Shown here: piece by piece, positions 13,787-64,000 of the stretch
Numbering within the stretch: the first letter of the stretch is position 1
Layout: each line of letters opens with the position of its first letter
Assembly (NCBI RefSeq): GCF_963576545.1
Contig: NC_083636.1
Location: 5,566,356 to 5,630,355, forward strand
Source of the DNA: Limanda limanda
Taxonomy: Eukaryota; Chordata; Actinopteri; Pleuronectiformes; Pleuronectidae
Length of the DNA stretch: 64,000 bases
Direction of reading: 5' to 3'
Notes under the pieces: model-generated
What the model saw: the letters and a program-made list of their open reading frames with translations, nothing else
The model's database searches: none
What the model was told of the DNA's origin: nothing
Translations under genes and position numbers: made by a program

Positions 13787-15873
13787 ACTGGGGAGGTTCG
13801 AGATGAGAGGGAAATTAATAATGTGAGGAGAGAATCAAAGGATTTGACTGAAGCACAGGATCAGAGGAGGGTGGAGAGCGTGAATCAGAGGTGAAGCAGG
13901 AACCAATCAGCGTCCTCCGTCTGTACTCGCTCACGCAGATTGGTCCGGCCCCTCCTCCCACTCAGAGAGATTTACCATCCCTCGTTAAAAAAAACAGTTG
14001 GGCCAATCACAACCGTTTATCCAAATGCAAATTGTCGCGGTGATGCTCGGGCTTCGGTTCCCAGTACGAGAGGAGGAATGGAACCGGTGGAAGAGAAGAG
14101 GAGGGGAGAACACAATCAGAGCGTCTGGGAAGTGAGAGAAGTCGCATTATGAGAGCGATAAAACACCTCAGCTCTCAAAATGTGTTTTCAAAGGGAAACT
14201 CGGCCGTAAATCTGTGGTCACAGCGTCACTCGCTTCTTCTTTACGGGTTTTTCCGTCGAGCAAGAGGCCGAATAAATCAAACACGGCTCTGTATCCACTT
14301 CCACTCCGTCTGCAGCCAGAGAGTAAAGCTCCTACATTACAGCGATAAATAAAGAATGTAACTGTCATTTTATGCGCTTGTCAGTGTGAGAAGACTCTTT
14401 TTTTTTTTTTTCTTCTTCTTCTCCTCCTCTGCCTCAGCTGCCCTGGAAACAGATTGCAAATTAGCATTTCCTCACCGAGGCCAGAGGGAGTCGCGGGCCG
14501 CCTCCCGACACGGAGACATATTTATCACATTATGGCGCGTGAGGCTAACACGAAGCGAAAAAAAACGGGAACAAACCGCTTAATGTTAAAGGAAAAGTTG
14601 ATGTTTAATATTAATGGGCTTCATGGCGTGACGTGTGGAAGTCACGCTATAGCGAGCTTTTGGGGGCGCCGGGTGTTTCTTCTCCGACCCCAGCTGATCT
14701 CACCACCCAGGACTAAACCCGGCTTGTCACTAAACACTGAATTCATCCACGGCCCTGCTCACCGCTTCGGGCTGTTTCGTGTCTGAACTTCAGTTTATCG
14801 CCTGCTCCTCCTCTCACAAAGACAATGGGGGGGTAATAAAGCCCATGAAGAAGAGCTTATAACGACTCTGGGGGGGCCGTGTGTGATCCCCCCGGTGCCG
14901 CGGCGTGGGTCCAGGTGGGCAGCACGCCACCCCGGCAGCACAAAGGGTTTCAACCACAGTGATTTATTAAACAGCCTAACCTCTCTGACTAAACAGCTGA
15001 ATTAGCGTCTGGCCTTTCCTCTCCTCCGTCTTTGTCTCCGTCTCTTTTTCAGTCCCCGGCTGCAAAGTGCAGTTAGAGTCTATGTTGAGGACGTGTGTAA
15101 TGGTCGACCGGGCACATATTGGAACCATTAGGCAGGAACATGACTGCCTATTACATGGGTCTTTAGCGACACGGTGGAGAAATAACCCCTTATCATCCCG
15201 CCGAGGTTTCCCCCCCCATTCTCCCCCCTTTCCTCCCATAGGATGGTTCCATGTGGATGAACGTGATGCAGTGGGAGACGTGATCCCTCCACTTCTCCAC
15301 GACCGATTATGTTAAACACCAGGACAACTTGAATAGAGAGAGAGAGTGAAAAGGAGGTTTTCGGTCAACACCACTTCAACCGCTGAATACTCACCACGGC
15401 CATTAGTGCGGGTTTCATCCTGAATGTTAAACACCGAGAGAGGGGGTGACATGCTGCATTGTGTGTGTTTTTAAGAGGAGAGAGAGAGGTTGACGGACGG
15501 GGGGGGGGGGACGCACCTGCCGAGGACGAGGGGCTGAGATAACAAATTTTCTCCTCCCTGTCGAGGAGGCATCTGGCGTTGTCACGGTGCTGCGAGCGGA
15601 AATGCACCCAGGAGTGGGTAATGAGGCGTGGGAGACGGGGTTTGTTGTGGTGTGTGTGTTGTGTGTGTGTGTGTGTGAGTTTCGGGGTGGTGGTTTCCTC
15701 ATCTTCCTGGACGAGCCTTTGTGGACCCCCAATAAGCGGCACCATCTGCATCTGTCGTCGGCCGTGAGCCCACTGACGTGTGACTCACGAGCGGAGATGA
15801 ATCAGCTGAGATGAAGACACACATGTTACCTGCTTGTCGTAAAACACAGGAACAAAGAAGAAAGGGAACGAAT

Positions 15874-16125
15874 TAGGGCTGGGCAAGTTAACTTGTTTAA
15901 TCGAGTTAACTCAAGTGATGAGTTAACTCGATTAATCATTTTATCTCCCATTAACTCAGGTTTGATTATTTATTGTTTTATTGTGAAAGTCAGGCTTTTA
16001 TTTTGTGAAAGTCTGTTGCTGACTGCTGCAGAACAGGAAAAAAGAAAATAATTGGCGGATAAACAATCGAGTTAACTCATCACTTGAGTTAACTCGATTA
16101 AAACGAGTTAACTTGCCCAGCCCTA
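15874..16125. mobile_element. hAT-like MITE, 252 bases, long terminal inverted repeats
   Basis: The ends are TAGGGCTGGGCAAGTTAACT and its reverse complement. The inverted arms continue through AATCGAGTTAACTCAAGTGA and neighbours, giving about 60 bases per side. The flanks gaacgaat (15866-15873) and gaatgaat (16126-16133) form an 8-base target duplication with one mismatch, as expected for hAT transposition. There is no transposase, so it is non-autonomous. Internal palindromes (GAGTTAACTC) occur inside each arm. Confidence 0.85.
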
Positions 16126-16184
16126 GAATGAATACATCAGCAAAAACACAAAACCAGAACAGACATACTTGTACTTGAGGGAGA

Positions 16185-16395
16185 AGCCGTTAAATGTTGG
16201 TGATGGATCCTGGAATTTATCTCTCTCACTTTCTCGAACATTGCAAAATAAAGTTCCTTCGTTCATTCCTTGGGAATAATTCATGGATCTTGATGAAAAC
16301 AATCTGATATTTATAAGTGTGTGAAATTGGTTGCAAATTGACTTTAAGGGAACTGTTGGGCCTCGGCAGCTGATACAGACTCAGTCGAGTTGGTT
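16185..16395 (+). repeat. Dispersed fish repeat, copy a
   Basis: It contains ggatcctggaattt, tgggaataattcatggatct, tgatgaaaa and gggaactgttgggcctcggc, the same order as at 32280-32580. I recognise the pattern as widespread in teleost genomes but cannot name the family. Confidence 0.65.
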
Positions 16396-16727
16396 CTTTA
16401 TTTACTTTTACTGCAGATTTGTCTTTTTTTTAAATCATGGACTAATTTATTTGCCTTTTACTGTTGATTTGTTGGTACTTGTTACTATTGTGGTTCCTGC
16501 TTTCGACTTTTAATCTTTTATTAACATCGCCTGATCCCCCGTTTGCCTTCTCAAAGTATCTCAGGCAGTTCACATTAAAAAAGACATTATCACAGTTTGA
16601 CAACACTGAACAAAAACCACAAATAACCTGCAAAACAAATTAACTCTGCAAATAAAAGGTTAAACAGTAATTAAAAGATGTGGAATGACTAACATGATTA
16701 TAACAAATCTTTGTCTTTGTGTTCCAG

Positions 16728-62201
<45,474 letters not shown>

Positions 62202-62849
62202 AGCCGGGATGTTTCGCCGGCCTGGATCCTTCTTTCAAATCAGGAACCATCTTCTACCTTCTGTTCTCAGAGGAAATGACTCTCCCCAGGAAAAGGACAC
62301 GAGGAACAAAAGAACTTCTTCTTTTTTGCTGTTTCTTTTTCCCGCTGGATCCTCGTGTCCCAGCTTCTCTTTCTTCGATTATGCATCAGCTTTGCTTTTC
62401 GGGTTTTCTTCTTTTCTCGGGACGTCCTGTTTAAACTCGTGTACAGGAAGGAAGAGAGAGAGTGTTTGTCTCGATTGAACTCGGACGCTGCACAGACGGA
62501 CGATTTGGAAAAGCTTTACTATGAAAAAGGACGGCCCCTTTTTGTTGCAGGTCTATTGTGACGTGAAATAATTGTACAGTATAGATAATTTATTGAATAG
62601 AGATTATTATCATTACGGATGATTATTGTGGGGGACGTTGATTTTAGCAGCAGCAAAAGAATCAGATGAGAGAAACAAAAAATGAGAAAGACAAAAAAAC
62701 AAAGAGACAGACTGACGGACGGACGCTCTGTTTTCATGTGGAGAGATTTTTTGCCTTAGTTGTCATGGTGATGCCTTGTGGGCTGACACCAGTGGAGGGA
62801 ATCAACTTTGTTTTTACTTCTCCATGTGTGCATGTGCCCATGTGCGGCC

Positions 62850-62885
62850 CACACACACACACACACAGACACACACACACACACA

Positions 62886-62974
<89 letters not shown>

Positions 62975-62989
62975 ACACACACACACACA
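62850..62989. repeat. (AC)n array in the 3' UTR
   Basis: About 140 bases of AC with three CAG interruptions, within the predicted vav2 3' UTR. Confidence 0.95.
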
Positions 62990-63285
62990 GAGCCGACCAA
63001 TGTACAGTACGGTGCCTTTTGAAGAATGGTCGTTGCATATTGAGCCTCAACATCAGCCAGTAAAGAACTTTGCCTAGCACCCCCCCGCCCCGGGAACACA
63101 CCGTCTGTCCAAAAAAAAAAACAGGAGGGCGGAGGCACTTACACAACAAACCAGGGGGTGGTGGGGGGCAGTTGATTGCCTCCTGAGCCCTGGAAGAACA
63201 AGATGGTGAAGCATTTAACGCGTCCGAACCGGAGGCTGGATGGACTCTCGGAGACTTGAGGAGGGTTTTTATAACCGACAACAAT

Positions 63286-63303
63286 CACACACACACACAG
63301 ACA

Positions 63304-63370
<67 letters not shown>
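63286..63370. repeat. (AC)n array 2 in the 3' UTR
   Basis: AC run of about 85 bases with two CAGA interruptions near its start. Confidence 0.95.
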
Positions 63371-63372
<2 letters not shown>

Positions 63373-63749
63373 TTCACACCAGTCTCAGCGTCACAGGGGT
63401 GCAATCAGCCGGATGCGCAAAAGGGAATCATCAAGACATTCCACTCGACAACCACTCAACACTTTAAAAACAAAAATCTTCGTCGTTCTACTTTTGTTTT
63501 TTTGCACAAAATCAAGATGATTATTTTTTAGTTTTGAGAACTGGACCATTGAGTTGTTGTTGTTGTTTTGTTTTCATTTGAAGCCAAATTCTGCCATGTT
63601 TTTTAATGTGTGCATGGATTTCTTAATGTTTTTTTTGTACCTTGCCTTATTTTTACAGATGATCAGGTGATGGGATTGTTTTCTCCTTGAATATTGATTC
63701 ATGGTTTCACACGTGTTGAATCCGCTCGGTGCTGTGCAGACTGATGAAC

Positions 63750-63755
63750 ATTAAA
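63750..63755 (+). terminator. Polyadenylation signal ATTAAA
   Basis: This is the common ATTAAA variant, about 1.55 kb after the stop codon. The sequence around it (gaacattaaacagtgtc) has no competing AATAAA in the 3' UTR. The call rests on the hexamer and its position only. Confidence 0.5.
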
Positions 63756-63775
63756 CAGTGTCAAAAAGAGTTTTC

Positions 63776-64000
63776 AAATCTGAAGCAAAACTTCTTGTGC
63801 TAATTCATATAAAATCCACAGAAGGAGCCCTTGTGACTTTGTGAGTTTCTAGTGGGGGGGCAGTGCTCAGTGTTTGCATTTAGAGGCTTTAATACTTTAT
63901 TACTAATTCACAGTCTGCAGTGAGTTTACATACAGATTCCCTCAGAGAGACTTTTTAATAAGTTCTATAGATATTCAATTGTTTAGTCTTTAATTTTGCA
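63776..64000. other. Sequence after the predicted vav2 end
   Basis: I see no gene, repeat or second poly(A) signal here. Confidence 0.6.

Larger units (their letters stand above)
62202..63775 (+). other. vav2: vav2 3' UTR (predicted)
   Basis: After the stop codon I see no further exon of the family. The first good polyadenylation signal is ATTAAA at 63750-63755, which would give a 3' UTR of about 1.57 kb with cleavage near 63770. The UTR contains two long CA arrays. The exact end is inferred, and earlier cleavage is possible. Confidence 0.6.

Noticed and set aside
62734..63284. Minus-strand open frames of 134 and 156 codons near the gene end
   Set aside because: They run through the CA arrays of the vav2 3' UTR, and their non-repeat ends match no known protein.

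Overview
The window reads as teleost fish genomic DNA, probably a percomorph. It is dense in CA/GT, CT and TATC microsatellites, holds fish-type dispersed repeats (a tRNA-derived SINE, a hAT-like MITE, retroposon tails), and has one large gene with typical GT-AG introns. The species cannot be named from sequence alone.

That gene is vav2, on the plus strand. It encodes the Rho/Rac guanine nucleotide exchange factor VAV2. I place 28 coding exons between 16728 and 62201. They join into one open frame of 772 residues plus a TAA stop. The order is: end of the calponin-homology (CH) domain, acidic tyrosine region, DH, PH, C1 zinc finger, SH3, SH2, SH3. About 107 N-terminal residues (most of the CH domain), the promoter and the 5' UTR must lie upstream. 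The exons here are therefore probably exons 3-30, and I number them e1-e28 within the window. Identity as vav2 rather than vav1 or vav3 rests on residue-level match to remembered vertebrate VAV2, including the 29-residue [19 protein letters not shown] insert between SH2 and the last SH3. No alignment was run.

Layout: 1-16727 is intron sequence upstream of e1, with duplicated segments, microsatellites and a MITE. Positions 16728-33953 hold e1-e3, widely spaced. Positions 34209-38889 hold e4-e7 (a 15-base microexon and the start of DH). Positions 38890-46113 are a long intron with a direct and inverted repeat cluster. Positions 46114-52685 hold e8-e15 (rest of DH, then PH). Positions 52800-54006 hold the C1 exons. 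Positions 54452-62201 hold two microexons, SH3, SH2, an optional insert and the last SH3. The 3' UTR runs to about 63775.

The most interesting content is splicing architecture. Three frame-neutral cassette exons (15, 15 and 87 bases) match, by recollection, the segments that distinguish human VAV2 isoforms. There are also two consecutive microexons of 14 and 19 bases and two tandem (NAGNAG) acceptors. Large simple repeats sit within 100 bases of several acceptors. I found no second convincing gene, no RNA gene, no CRISPR array, and nothing that clearly amounts to an undescribed system.
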